A stretch of DNA of 64,000 nt from Rotaria sordida. Lineage: Eukaryota > Rotifera > Eurotatoria > Philodinida > Philodinidae. Below the pieces are notes generated by a model. It had not been told where the DNA came from and did not search any database. It worked only from the letters and a program-made list of their open reading frames with translations. The position numbers were made by a program, and so were the translations under genes. The stretch lies in the NCBI GenBank assembly GCA_905250125.1, contig CAJNOL010000010.1, positions 422,190-486,189 of the forward strand. Direction: 5' to 3'. Of this stretch, positions 1-13,242 are shown in pieces. How positions within the stretch are numbered: the stretch's first letter is position 1; every line of letters begins with the position of its first letter.

Positions 1-396
1 CTATGCAACGAAGAGAAAAAGAAGAAAGGGAGGGGAGTAGGAATGTATGATTATAAGTGTTTGTGCCATTAGATGAATGAAGTATGTCGACTGTTGTTTT
101 TGACTAATCGTTGGCGAATAAGAATTAAAAAAACCCTAGTGCAAGAGAGATTGAGTTAATAAAATGATAATACTTATAGAGTTTGGTAATTGAGTGGTTT
201 TTTTTTCGTTTGTGATTCTTTTTTTATTTTCTGTTCTTTCTTTTCATATTTTTTTTACGGACAGAAAAACGAAAAAACAAATTTTCTCTATAAATCGAAA
301 CAAAAAACAACAAAAACGGCAACATAATAATAGTTGTTGGATTTGTTGCTTATGATATTCAATTGTTAATAATCTTGTTTTATTTTTTTTTTGTCT
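1..396. other. left edge, downstream of RPL6
   Basis: No gene is seen here. The stretch is T/A-rich and lies just past the RPL6 stop codon, so it probably holds the RPL6 3' untranslated region and terminator. Confidence 0.5.
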
Positions 397-2711
397 TTAA
401 AATTGCAACTTATGTGGTAAAACACCATTCCAAAGTTGAAAACGACTTTTAAGATAACGACGAAGAAGACGTGAATCGGCATGAGTTTTAACAGCATTAA
501 CAACTACTTTATCGACATTAACTTGTGCTTGATTACGTTCTTCACGAAGTTTTGGTTTCTAAGAAATACAACAAAAAAAAAAATAGTTGTTTTAGTTGAA
601 AGAACTCAATATTTGAATTGATTCGATTAAAAAAAAATATCGATCTTTTCTATTTACAAAAAAAATTCTTCTCTAATAAATCGAAGTGAAGTTCATTAAG
701 TTGAAAAAACATTTTTTATGTTTACCATGAAAATAATAAGAAAAGAATTTCATTTACTCAAAATAGAGAAGTTTCTATTTATGCTGGTCATAGTTTAAAA
801 GTATCTCAAAAAAACAATGAACTACTAGAAGAAACGATATAATTTTAATGCAGATAGATTTCGTATGCAGTTATCAAAATAGATCATATTAGCTTCAAGC
901 TATGTTTCTATAATCTTCATGTCTTTTAATTTGGTAGTACGTTTAACAGGGTGTCTTGGGAAGGGTTCAGTGGTTCCAAAAAAATCGGAACCGTGAAATC
1001 ATCATTTTTTTCATTCTTGAGATTGAAGAATTCAGTATAAAATATGTGGTATCTTTAATCTCAACAAATCTATAGTGCAAATTTCTCAGAATAGATTTAA
1101 AATTTTCATATCTATCTGTTGATTTAACGATTTTGATTCTACGAGATACTTTGGGAGCAAAACTGAAATCGCTTTTTTCTTATTTTTAGTAACCGGAACT
1201 GCAGTTCCTGTTCCAAGTAATTTTTGGAACCGCCGAACTCTAGTTCCCAATGGGGAATGATCTCCCTCTTCTTGATGACCTCGAAACACTCCTGACTTTT
1301 AAACATAGAATCATTAGTGTCTTCATTTAAGTTTCTGCACTATAAGGATTAAATCATATTTTTCAATACTACCTGTTAGTAAAGGTTAGATAAAAGTTTT
1401 TACGATTTATTCATTTTCTTTAGCGTCTTATTCGATGAAAGAACAGGAATGATCATTCCTCCTAGACTTCATATTCATTAGTTCAAGAATTTCAATATCT
1501 TGCTGAGATATTCACAACAATCACTCAAGAAATTTTCTCTCATGTAGTATTTAATCAAGTTTTCGGATGCAAACCCTAGTTGAACAGTTGCAATTTTCAA
1601 GTTTAATTCGATATCTTATTGAAACAAAAAACTTCTGAGAATCATATATATTAAAAGTTTTATTGTTGAATTTCAACAGTTAATTTTACCTCTTTCTTTG
1701 TATCAAAGATGTCTTTTTCAGCATCTTTCTTAGCTGGACGCACACGTTTAAAAAATTTATCATCCAATTCATCGAATTTACCGGCTGATAAATCAAGTTT
1801 TGTACTTGTTGCAATAACATATATTTGATTTACACGACGTAATGGTACACCATTGAATTTATATGGGCCTAATTTTACAAAAAACAAAACAAAATTCCCT
1901 TACAAAAGAACTAATAAAACACAAAAATTTCTTTACCAGTGACTAATAAAAGTCCGGATGATAAATGTTTCACTACAACAACACGCTACAAAGAAAAAAA
2001 AATAACAAATAAATAATTAGAAAAAAAATTCTTCGAAAGAAATCTAATCTCATACTTTTCCTGCATGTTTACCAGCAACAAGAATAACAACAGTACCAGG
2101 TGTAAGTGATGAACGAAAACGACGTGGATGAGTACTGAATTTTTTCCGTTTAACAGAAAATTTTTTTGGTCGTTCTTCAGTTGGATAATAACGTGGCTAG
2201 ATTAATCAATTAAATTCAAAATAAAAAAAAAATATATACATATATATATATATGGAAAACTAAATATACTTACAAATCGTTTTGTTCGTACAAGACGTTC
2301 TTTACCATTTCGTTCACCACCAATTGATTTCTTTTTAAGTGGTGATAATCGTTGTTTTTTCTTTTGAATACTACCAGCTGTTTTTTTAGTTTTATCTCCT
2401 TTTAATTTTGCTCGTTCATCTTTCCATTTACTAATACGATATAATGCACGTCGCTGAAACATACGACCACGTGAAAATCGCATAAGACCATTGTTACTTA
2501 ATAATCGATTTGAATGTGAATTGACTACTTTTTTACCGCTAGCTGTTGTTTTAGGTTTTTTTACTTTTGATCCAACAGCAAGTGTACTAAGCGATTTTTG
2601 TTGCGGCTGTTTTGTTGTTGTAGTTGTCGTTTTAACGACGGTTGTAGTTGTTGTTGTCGTCTTTTTCGATTTATCACCTGTTGGTACAGCTTTTGTCGAA
2701 GGAGTCGACAT
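397..2711 (-). CDS. RPL6: 60S ribosomal protein L6 (eL6)
   Basis: Cytosolic large-subunit ribosomal protein. Five exons on the minus strand: 2711-2274, 2196-2056, 1985-1937, 1868-1690 and 558-397. All junctions are GT-AG and phases agree, giving 322 residues. The N-terminus is a Lys/Thr-rich low-complexity tail, as in animal eL6. It is followed by the conserved PRYYPTE segment, a KOW-type core with GTVVILVAGKHAGKRVV, then GPYKFNGVPLRRVNQ and YVIATSTK, and a basic C-terminus. These are hallmark eL6 segments, so identity is close to certain. The last intron (559-1689) is about 1.1 kb, far longer than the other three; I see no gene in it. A pyrimidine run on the minus strand about 35-50 bases upstream of the ATG could be a TOP-like 5' end, but that is a guess. 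The gene is divergent from the RhoGAP gene that follows. Confidence 0.96.
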
Positions 2712-3490
2712 GATCGAGTTTTAGTTTTTCTCTAGAAAGATTATTTCAAAAAAAAAGAAAGATTTCAATGATTTGTATGATTTTTTTGAATGAAAATAAA
2801 TTAAATGAATGCAAGAACTATATATGTTTATAAATGAAATATATGCAAGGTAAAATGATGTTTATTGATCCTCCAATCAAAGTTAAGTGTTTTTGTGCAC
2901 ATTTAGATTATAAGTAATAAATATTTATTAAATCAATTTTTACAATGGTTTTTATTCGAAATTATTATCAATTTTATAAAATTTCTTAGGAAAATTTTAA
3001 AATTATATAACAATGAATATGATTGGTAGAAAGTATTCTCTGCATAGTTAACTGTAGTAGATGAATCATCAATCTTTAATCAAGAGTTGGTTTTGTTCCT
3101 TTCTACGCGACAAGTAATGATTTTTTTTCTCTATCATTTTATTCTTTTAAAACTACAGAAGATTCACAATTTTTGTTCTTATCATTGAATTAGTAATAGA
3201 ATTTCACTTGATAAAACTAACAATGTTTCATCAAAATTTATTGATTGTAACGTGTAATTTTTTCTTTTTTTTTGTGTTATCTATTTATCACATGACAAAC
3301 TAATCAAAATCATATGTATACTTATTAAATTAACTTATTTAAAAGTATATTTGATTAATTTGATGTTTTTCTTTTTTTAACAGGAAATATACATTATTTA
3401 ATCATCTTAGGTTTTTTTTATTATGTATCTATGACAAGCAGATGAATGACGATTTGTTGTTGCCACTTTCACTCGTTATGATAACACATG

Positions 3491-3534
3491 CATATATATA
3501 TATATATATTGTATGTGTATATATATATATATAA
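3491..3534. repeat. TA microsatellite, interrupted
   Basis: Two TA runs separated by GTATGTG form a near palindrome. Simple sequence only. Confidence 0.85.
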
Positions 3535-4080
3535 AGACAGAAAATGTATTGTGTCCATTACTATCATTACTTTTCGTGTGCTCTCTTGTTTGAAGTAATA
3601 TTGTTTAAGATGATTTGCCAAACTATAGTTATCAAAGTTAAGCATCATTACTGTTTATTTCTCTATAGATCTAATGTTTAGACAGAAATGTAAAGACGAG
3701 AAGTTCAGATTTTCTATTTGTATGTGTACATTGTAACTTAATGTGTGGTCAAGATAAGCAAACAGTTCGATTAACTACATATAACACTATACTATATGTT
3801 ATTGCCAAAAACAAATTGATCGAGAAAAGAAAAAGGCAACCTATTTATGTAGGTGTCAATTGATGCTAGTTGCAAGAAATTGTTTTATAGTCTGGATGAC
3901 CTTGCTATCAAATATGTAAACATCAGACAGATCGTGCGCGCCCAATTCGCGCTTCGAGGTCATATTTGACGTCAGCACCAATAGCAACAACAGTAGAAGT
4001 AAAAGTTTCTCCCTCTCTCTCGCTTTCTGCCTTTCCCTTCTTTTTGCTAATACTACTATCGTCTAATAATCATTAGGGAT

Positions 4081-4101
4081 GTGTGTGTGTGTGTGTGTGT
4101 G
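4081..4101. repeat. GT microsatellite
   Basis: About ten GT units in a row. Confidence 0.95.
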
Positions 4102-4722
4102 CCAAATCAACATGATATGTCGATTAAAGTAAGACTAACATAAGCATAACTAAGATGCGATGCCATCTGAAACTCACAGCTTGGTATGCAATGATGCTAG
4201 TGTGTTTATATTTATGGATTAAAATAGGCCAAGAGAAAGGCATGATCATCATAGGATGGTAACAAATGAGTTATTGTCCATAATTGCTACACGCACACAC
4301 AAACATCACTGTGCCATTTGTTCTCTTCTCATTTTGTAAGCGAGCAGACGAGCTAAACGGGGCCTGGGTTATAACGTAAATATAAGCAGTAGTTGTTACA
4401 AGACAAAGACGAATTGGATAGGCCCATAGAAAAGAGGAGAGCGAGAGAGAGACAGCAATTCCTCCTCTTTCGCCTTTCAACTTGTTGCTAACCCTCTGTT
4501 CTATCGACAGTGAATGTGTGCAGCCTACACAAAGATTTTTTCTTGCGGTATGTCAATATGCATAGAGAAACGTGAGAAAAAGAACATAACGATCATATTC
4601 GTTACTATTTCTTTTTTTTTTTTTATTATTATTATTATCATTATTATCATCTCGTATTTTGTTTGTATTTATTTAAAGATTTTCTTGTCAGAAACAATAT
4701 CTATATAAAATAATACACAACT

Positions 4723-7700
4723 ATGGTACTTAAATTACCACCACTTGAATTTACGGAAGCACTTACAGATTCACCGGAATTTCGTGAAAAATTACGACAA
4801 CATGAAAATGAACTTGAAAATACATCAAATGCAATAAAAACATTAATTAAAAAATTAAATGAAGTTATGGTTGCTAATAAAAGTAAATGACAAACAAATA
4901 AAAGAATTTGTAATTATAAAATAAAATGTGTTTTTTTTGTTGTCTTTTTGTCAAATAGCTTTATCAAAAGCATCAAGAAGTGTTGCTGAAACATTAAAAA
5001 GTTTTAAATTTTTTGTTGTTGGCAGTAAACAAACAGATGAAGAACGAGATATAGGTTTGATATAAAAACAATGAAATATTGTTTTTTTCTTTAATTTTTT
5101 TTTTATAATTTTAATTAGAATCATCTCTTTCCTATATGGGTGAAGTATTACATCGAATTGAAGAAGCAAGAGATGCACTTGTAAGTTTTTTATTATGAAT
5201 ATATACATATATATCTATAATTATTTTAATAGAGTGCTTCATCGGAAACATATTTAAAAAAATTAGATGAATTTCGAAAAACAACAATTGGAAAAGCAAA
5301 AGTTTGTTAAATTAAATTTTTGATTTCTTTACTTTAAATTAAATTTTTTTTTAGAATAAAAAGAAAGAATTTGATAAAACAACACAACGTTATTGTACAT
5401 TAATAGAAAATAATATGAAAATACCAACAAAACGATCAGATCTATTTCAAGAAGTATGATATTTAATATAATTAAATTTTAATTAGAAATCATTGTTATT
5501 TTTTGTTTAGGCTGATGCAAATCTCTTAGTTCAAACAAAAAAATTTCGTGAAGAAACACTTGATTATGTTTTTTTATTACAGCAAGTTCAAGAAAGAAAA
5601 AAATTTGATTTTGTTGAAACAGTAATGAATTTAAAAAGAATTTTATTTTTTTGTCAAACAAAAATATTTTATTTAGCTTTTAGCTTTAATGCTTAATTTT
5701 CTATCATTTTATCATGCAGGTAAAATAGAATAATATGAAATTTTTGAATTTATTTAGAAAACAAAAAAAAATTTTCTTTAAGGTCAAGAAATTTATAAAG
5801 AATTTGATTATTTTATAAAATTTTTACATCATCGTGTATTAAAAGTAAGATATAAGAAGAAGAAAAAAATTTATTAATTCAAAAATGAATTATTCGTTTT
5901 TAGTGTCGTGAAAATTTTGATTGTTTTCAACGTGAAGGTGAAGACTTAAAATGGAAAATGTTAATGGTAAAAAAACATTAAATAATTCATATTTTTAATA
6001 AATTTGTTTTTTCTAGCGACCAGAAGATCATTTACTTCGAAATCAAGAATATAATCGTGAAGGTTATTTATTTCTTGTTGAAAGAAGTATGAAACACAAA
6101 AAATATTGATTTCGACATATTTGGTTTTTTTTCTAATTAAATTTTTTTTTTAGATAAAATTATTGGTACAACAGCATTAACAAAATATTATTGTCAATAT
6201 AGAAAAGATATTAGTCTATTGAGAATGATTAATTTTACACAAACGAGTACAAAACAGGTAAAAATATATTTGGTAGAATAGAATACTTTTATTTTTATAT
6301 ATATAAAATATTACCTTGATGAAAATGTCAAAATATTGAGTTGAATTCAACCGAAACAATGACATTTTCTGATGTTTGATAAAGGTGAGAAAACATTTGA
6401 GAGAAATCTTTGTTTTGTTTCTTTTGATTTAAAACTTAATCGGACATTATGTTTTCATTTACAATATTTTAAATATTACAGAATTTCTCTAAATATTTGA
6501 TTAGAAAAGTATTTTTCTTAAAAAAAAAACAAATACTCTTAATCCTTTACCTACTATTGCGATTTCACAACAGCTAATGATGAATAGAATATCGGTATTT
6601 ACGATATATCGACAGACAGATCAACCGCGCTCTCATGAACATTGAACAAAAACGTCTTGAAGAGCTTGAGGACATTTCATTTAATAAGAAATGGTTTGCT
6701 CTACCATTTTATGTGGTATGAGTAAAATTAGTTGAAAGAAAATACAATCATTTTAATATTCTATGAAATGAAATTCATTTAGGTATACTATATGAATATT
6801 TATTAACCCTGACACAACCACCTGGGATTCATGAGAACTTTCCTCAGTCAGTTTCATCGCACTGTTATATGTATACGATATTAGGTGAAACTGATCATAT
6901 TCCAGATATGCTCTAATGAAAATTAATAGAGTATGCTAATAATATCTATCAATCACGATTAACTACTATTTATATGGATAGACCATCTCAAAGTACACGT
7001 CAACGTTTGCCGACTGTCAAGGGATTTTGCCCGAAATCCAATGAGATACCTCGTTATACTATGTATTCATGACATATAATCGAACCACGTTCTTTTACGT
7101 ATACATTGGGAACACTTAGTACAGTACATTGATAACATCAGTCAATCAAATGCAGTTGTTCTTCTTATATAGAGCAGTTCGAATTATATACGAATACTAA
7201 ATAGTGTTGCGTGATTTCAAATGCTTTGAAAATAGAGAACAATAAGACTATGAGAAAAAAAAAACACTAGATAAATATAGTTCAAACTAACTGTTTTTCT
7301 ATGTCTATGATAAACAAGTGACAATTTCTTATGTTATATTTATTTTATCAATTGAGATCCCTAGGGATGCCAGATGGATAACAAGTGATAGTCCTAAAGG
7401 TGATTGTGTTAGGATTAATTCTGTCTAACAGACGTTTTTATTCTGATGATAATATTCTGTTTTGAATTAAGTTTATTTATACAGTCTCTATTGCGCAAAA
7501 CAAAAAAACAGATATTGAATGTATCTAGCATAATTGAGAAGTATTAAAGTATAATGGCGATTATAAGTAAGTTTAGAGTAGCTGTAATTTTGAGTTTTCT
7601 TATCGGTAGTAATAGTTAAGAAGAATCTAAAAAAATATTTGAGAATCTAAAAGAATTCTCTATTAGAATTGATAGATCTGAAAACTCCAATAAAACTGTT

Positions 7701-10700
7701 TGGATAAGGATATCTGAAAAACCAAGTTCCTCTCAAACTGGATTTTGATTGTCCAGACATTCTCGTCCAAGAAGTTTATTATTACTATTGAAAAGAACAC
7801 TCAAAAATAGAATTGCTCTAAAATTTTGTCCATCACTATAAATGTAATAAAACAGACAGAATTAATGTAGAATTTTTTTACGACAATTTAGAAAATTTAC
7901 AAGAAAGAAAGACTATAAATACTAATGAAATAATGGAACTATATTTAATATTGATGTAATAGTAATTGAGAAAAAAGATATTACAAAGATTTCGAATATT
8001 CATTTTGATTTCTTTTGTTTTTTTTTTTTCGTAATTTTAGTTAAGTCCATACGATGTATTCGTACGTAGTTGTCAGATTCATCTAGCCGATGAAAAACTT
8101 GATAAACGTTTTATGTTCGATATACACGCTATTGAAAAAGGTGCATCATCAGATAAAATGATTGTTTTTACATTTCAATCAATGACTGAAGAAGATCTTG
8201 AGGGATGGATATCAGGTATGGGAGGACAAATAAATGTATCTAAACCACAAATATCATTAAAAGCTGAAATGCAAAGTAAAGTCTATTCTTTTGTCACTAA
8301 AACTTATTTTAAAAAAACTCTGTTAAAAATAGATGAATTAGATGAAGCTGGTATAGATTTTATAAAAAAATGTATTCGAATAATTGAACGTCGAGGTTTA
8401 AATGAACAAGGTCTTTATCGTATTGTTGGTATGCAATCAAAAGTAAATTCAGTTGTTGCTACACATTTTGGTAAGAAAAGAATTTTTTCTTAATCAAAAA
8501 TAAAAATAAAAAATCATGTGTTTTATTTAGATTCGCATAGGACACATGCACAAAAATTATCAACACCTATTGATGAAGATATGGAATTAAAAACAGTTTG
8601 TTCAGCACTTAAACTTTATTTAAGAACATTAAAAGAACCTGTATTTACGTTTAAATTACATAATCGATTTATTGAAGCAGCCAGTATGAAGATTTAACCT
8701 ATGTTTTTTTTTTGTTGTCGTTTTTTAAATATAATTATTTAATTAATTATTAGTGATTGATGATAAAACTGATCGTATTCGAACATTGCATAGTTTATTA
8801 AAAGAATTACCTAAAGCAAATTATGAACTTTTACATATTCTTATGGCACATTTAAATAAGTAAATAAAATTGTTTTGTAATTCACAAAAATTTCAAATTT
8901 TTTTTTTTAGAGTATCAAAATATCATGAAAAAAATTTAATGACACCTGTTAATTTGGGTGTTTGCTTTGGTCCATCGTTACTTCGACCAGAAGTTGAAAC
9001 TGTTTCATCAATATATGATATTAAATTTCGTAATGCTATTGTTGAATTAATTATAATACATTATGAAAAAATGTTTAAAACAAAACTTGATCAAAAAGAT
9101 ATTGATGAAATGGTTGACACAAATGAAAATGGTGAAAATGCTGTTGTTCATCTAAGTACTTCTTTATCATCATTAGCTGTAAGATTGTATAATTAAAGTT
9201 GACACACATAAACAAAAAACGTAATTGATGATGTGGTTTTTTTTTTTATAGTCAATTGCAAGACGACCACCACCAACAACAAGTAATATAATTGAAACAA
9301 CAGGTGATACACGTCGACATGGTTTATCTAATCAAGATTATAATTTAAATGTTACGAATAAAAGTGCATATACACCAACGCCAGAAGATATAAGTAGAAA
9401 AGATTGTAAGTTATTATTGATTAAGTTTTAAATTTAAAAAATTAAGTTAAAAAGAAAGAAATATGTATTTCGTTGTAATAATTGACACATGAAAATCAAG
9501 TATAGCAGTGGTGGTTGAAATTTTTGGATGAATTTTTAAAAACTTTCCTCAATTTCAAGAAATTTGGAATTGAAAAGGAGAGAAAATGATAGTAGAGAAC
9601 TAATTGAGAAGAAAACCAGACGGTAACATCTTCAATAACTGATTTGAGACGTCGGAAATCAAATCGTAAAGATTTAAAAACTTTTATGTAGATTTCGTAC
9701 GAATACATTGTGAAAAGGTCGGAATTGAAATCATTGAAACAGGAACAAACAGAAATTTATTTTCGCACATCTGTTGTTCTAAGATGATAAAGGTTTACTT
9801 TCGATTGTTTTTGTAAATGTGGAATTTCATCTATTGACTAAGAAATATTTTTCAAGATTTGAAGATACTATTTAAACAAAATTTGCTATCAATCTATACT
9901 AAAGTCATATGAAAAAGATTGGAAATGATATTTTTCTAGAGAGAGAAAGTACGGTTCAAAATACAAGTGATGTCAATATTGAGTTTTATACCAAAAAACA
10001 AAGCTCGTCGGAAACGAGACTAAGTAGTATTTTGAGCTAGAGAATTACTAAAAGTTCTATAGTTGAAGACTATGCTTAGTCAACCACGAAACATGAATGG
10101 ACTTCACGAAACTTTTCTGATATCAAACTTTGTAAAGTTCTCTTTGTTGATCATTTTGATAAAAAAGTGTTTATGTGGTAAATAAATGATGATACTACAG
10201 TCATAATAATGAAAATATCATGCTTCTAGTAGATAGCTGTCTCAGATTGTTTAGCATTTTAACTTTAGCATCGTCGTTTATTTATCAAATGAAAAGAAAA
10301 TCGTTTAATCGAATGATCGATACATAGAGTTCTACAAAGTCTGAGAAAAATTTTCTGAGACCTATTTATTTTTCGTGGTTGACTATGTAAAATCCTCAAT
10401 GATACCTCCTAAAATTTTGAAACTTTCGATAAATCTCTAACTCAATATTGATATCATTTATATTTGAAACTATATTCTCCGTGAAAAAGTATGATTTTCA
10501 ATTTTGTACACTTATTTTTATTGTCTTATTCTTTCTTTTAGCTAGTTCAAGTAGTAGTTTAGAATCATTAAGTAATACATCATCAACCGGTGTTCAATCA
10601 TTACCAAGTTCCAATTTATTCAGTAGTCAAACACGCTCAACTTCTTTATCATCTTATACAAGACAAGCTTCATCCGATAATGCAAGTCGTTTATCAATTA

Positions 10701-11177
10701 CAAATATTCTTTCATTATCATCAAAATTGGAACCAACTAATAGTTCGTCTTTATCTATAAAAGGAACACGAACACCACAAACAACAAATGTTACCTCAAA
10801 AATGTTAGTCATTTATTATAAATATTTATAGAAATAAAATTTCATAATTCTTTTTTTGTTTGAAGGCAAACTCGTGGTATAACTTTATATCAATGTATAG
10901 CTGATAATGAATCCGAATTATCATTTAATGCAAATGAAATTGTTACTCAAAGTAAAGCTTTGCAACAAAAAAAAAACATATGATCCATTTTCTATAAATT
11001 ATTTTCATTTGTTTTAGTTCGACCATCGAAAGAACCTGGATGGGTAAGCACTTAAGATTAAATATTAATATAAGAATTTATTTATTTATTTTTGATTTTA
11101 AAAAGGTAATGGGTACAATTAATGGTAAAACTGGTTTAATACCAGAAAATTATATAAATTTTACTGGTGGTGTATGA
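4723..11177 (+). CDS. GRAF/oligophrenin-family RhoGAP (BAR-PH-RhoGAP-SH3)
   Basis: GTPase-activating protein of the ARHGAP26/ARHGAP10/ARHGAP42 family, which acts at membranes on Rho/Cdc42 and helps shape endocytic tubules and actin. Twenty exons: 4723-4882, 4959-5054, 5119-5180, 5233-5301, 5355-5453, 5511-5621, 5677-5719, 5783-5844, 5904-5966, 6017-6086, 6154-6257, 8041-8470, 8531-8683, 8754-8859, 8911-9178, 9252-9405, 10542-10803, 10866-10951, 11018-11043, 11106-11177. Phases agree throughout; 831 residues. The BAR domain covers about residues 1-250, opening LPPLEFTEALTDSPEFREKL like vertebrate GRAF. A PH domain follows at about 262-380. The RhoGAP domain at about 395-575 has the arginine finger in GLYRIVG (R440) and the segment NLGVCFGPSLLRP. 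A Ser-rich linker leads to a C-terminal SH3 (about 771-831; YQCIADNESELSF, EPGW, GLIPENYI). The SH3 separates it from OPHN1. Introns 11 (1.8 kb) and 16 (1.1 kb) are unusually long and carry a gene relic and a foldback element. Confidence 0.95.
6590..7072 (+). pseudogene. decayed coding relic inside RhoGAP intron 11
   Basis: Three stretches read as protein in shifted frames. They are about 6623-6715 (INRALMNIEQKRLEELED and on), 6783-6916 (EYLLTLTQPPGIHENFPQ, ILGETDHIPDML, then stop), and 6928-7072 (LIEYANNIYQSRL, MDRPSQSTRQRLPTVKGF, then stop). Their composition is protein-like and codon-structured, unlike the flanking intron. The frames do not join by normal splice sites, so I read this as one broken gene copy inserted in the intron. 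I do not recognise the family. It is on the same strand as the host gene. Confidence 0.5.
9969..10455. repeat. foldback (inverted-repeat) element in RhoGAP intron 16
   Basis: Two nested inverted repeats face each other. The outer pair, 9969-9985 and 10439-10455, matches at 16 of 17 bases (core TCAATATTGAGTT). The inner pair, TAGTCAACCACGAAA at 10077-10091 and its exact complement at 10371-10385, is 15 bases and perfect. The arms differ by indels. No clear target duplication is seen. It is probably an old non-autonomous DNA transposon. Confidence 0.55.
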
Positions 11178-13242
11178 TGATATACATTTTTATTCTTATC
11201 ATCTTTTTCTTGTGATATCAAATACATCAATTCGTATACATCTTATTCGACGATCATATATTTCATTTGTTTTTTTTTTTGTGTTTGTTTCATCTTGCAA
11301 TAATGACTCTAGTCGATATTAATCACCGGCTATATTTTCTGGTTTTGATTTAAAATAGAAATGATTTCATACGAATGAAATTTGTTTATATTTTTCGTTT
11401 GTTTATTTGTATAAGAATTAATCCTTATTTTATTTCTGTACATTGTATCAATTAATCAAACTTTGATGTGTGTGCGTTTTCTTATCGAATGGTGCTCTAT
11501 ATAAAAAAAAAACAAATATATATATATATTTTTTTTTGTGTCTATTTTGTCCACGGAAAAAAAGAATGAATATCTTATTTGATTTTTTCTTTTTGCTATA
11601 AATGATTGTATTCTTTCTTTTTTTTTTGTATCATTACTCGCAGTTGTATCTATATTTCTTTTTGCGTGTGTGTATTGATTAGCTGCACGAGTTTTTTTTT
11701 CCTTATTTGTTCAGTTTTTTTTGTTCTGTCTATAAAAGAAAATATTTGTATGATGCTAAATATGGTTCTGTAAGAATTGAACAATTGAAGGTCATCTTAT
11801 ATTTGCATAAGAAATCGTTCGAGGAGATTTTTTTTTCGGTTGACTTCTTAGACTTTATTTGTTGTAAGGGTAATTCATGTAATATTTGATCAATTGTTTG
11901 TTTTCAGTAAATTTGAGTTCATAAACCTTGCCACATAGTACTTTCTTTGTTGAATAGAGATGAAATTGAATAGATGCATATTAAAAGTATATTCACTTCG
12001 TTTATTTTAAGAGTCAGCCCACGGAGGATATTATCAATACGCACAGAGCCTGCTGCTGCTTGCAGCAGTTAGGAAGCCCCTCTGGGCTGCCAGCAGTCAA
12101 CTTGCCTTGTTCTTGGATTATCCACCTGTCAGCAGAACGTTAAACTGCAATGGCTAATGAAAAGAATCAAAGGAATCGTTTCAAGAGTTGTTTTAATTTC
12201 AATACTAATAGCTTTTGTTTGTTTGCGAGTGTTCAATATATTTTTGAGATTGATAAAATTTCAACCATCGTCATGATATAGTTCTACTTAATTCATAATA
12301 TCAAATGCTTGACATACAGCAGGATTTATATGGAGTAAAAAATTAGATTGAATTCCATATCTATTAGTTAAGGTCAATGTCACCTAAATTGATTGTTTAT
12401 CATTCATAAATGCTTCTTTAGTTTTTCTTCTATTGATGATGATGACATAATATTAATCTTTTTTTTTTTGTGATTGTTTCGTAGATAACATTAGCCATTA
12501 TTTTCTATCTTATGATACATAAATGAAGCATTTTATTTGAAAAGACGAAGAAAGAAACATAGTAAATTTTTATTTTTCTTTAATAATATATTTAATATAG
12601 AAAAAAAAACATTAAATTTGATATCTCTTTTTATCAATTTAAATATTTAATTATTATATATATATATCGATAATTTTTTCACTCGTTGATTCTTATATCA
12701 ATAAACACGTGCACACATGCATACATCATGACACTTACTATCTCCTCTTTTTATGACCTTATAATAACAACTATGCAATAACACATAAACATAATAGTTT
12801 CAAAGATAAGTAAATATGATATTTTCCAATTGCTCTTCGGCAGACATGCCATACTTGACATATAAAATAGCGATTAATATTATTTTTTAGCAATCAATCG
12901 TATATAATATTATATATATATATATATATATATTAATGAGGGCAGATAAAGTAAAGATAGAACAGATAATAAAATTTTGATTTATGATTTAACACCAATT
13001 GTAGAAAACAAATTGAATTCATTTTGTATAATTACAAAATGCTAATTTATATATAAAACTTTATTCATCTTATTCGAAATTTTTCTATTGTATTCCAACA
13101 ATCATAAAACTTAATTGTTTATATCAATAATGTTTTTTTTTCAATTTATTCATCACCTTTCTATTTTAAGATTTTATTAATATCTGTCAACATGAATCAT
13201 TTTTAATTCTGTTAAATACAAGAAAAAAATATTTTTTTGTCT
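11178..13242. other. convergent intergenic region, RhoGAP to kinase A
   Basis: Long T-rich 3' flank of the RhoGAP gene (to about 11.7 kb), then AT-rich DNA with TA runs (about 12900-12935). The one striking item is a GC-rich block at 12011-12157, listed separately. No gene is supported. Confidence 0.6.
12011..12157. other. GC-rich island, possible structured RNA or element relic
   Basis: About 145 bases that are clearly GC-richer than the surroundings. Two compact hairpins can be drawn: CTGCTGC-TT-GCAGCAG (12052-12067, extendable by CCT/AGG) and AGCCC-CTCT-GGGCT (12075-12088). It does not match the snRNA, SRP or RNase P/MRP signatures I know. A short open frame runs out of its right side, with no start codon. 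It could be a non-coding RNA gene or a mobile-element remnant. Confidence 0.25.

Larger units (their letters stand above)
2712..4722. other. divergent intergenic region between RPL6 and the RhoGAP gene
   Basis: About 2 kb with no convincing gene. It should hold the promoters of both divergent genes. Visible content is AT-rich DNA with a TA microsatellite (3491-3534), a GT microsatellite (4081-4101), a CT-rich run near 4013-4040, and a T-rich stretch just before the RhoGAP ATG. Confidence 0.6.

Noticed and set aside
2491..2724. Plus-strand open frame rich in Val/Phe
   Set aside because: It is the complement of the Lys/Thr-rich RPL6 first exon; no independent support.
12078..12275. Open frame leaving the GC-rich island (PLGCQQSTCLVLG then a hydrophobic stretch)
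   Set aside because: No start codon, no splice partner, and the hydrophobic part is what AT-rich DNA encodes by chance.
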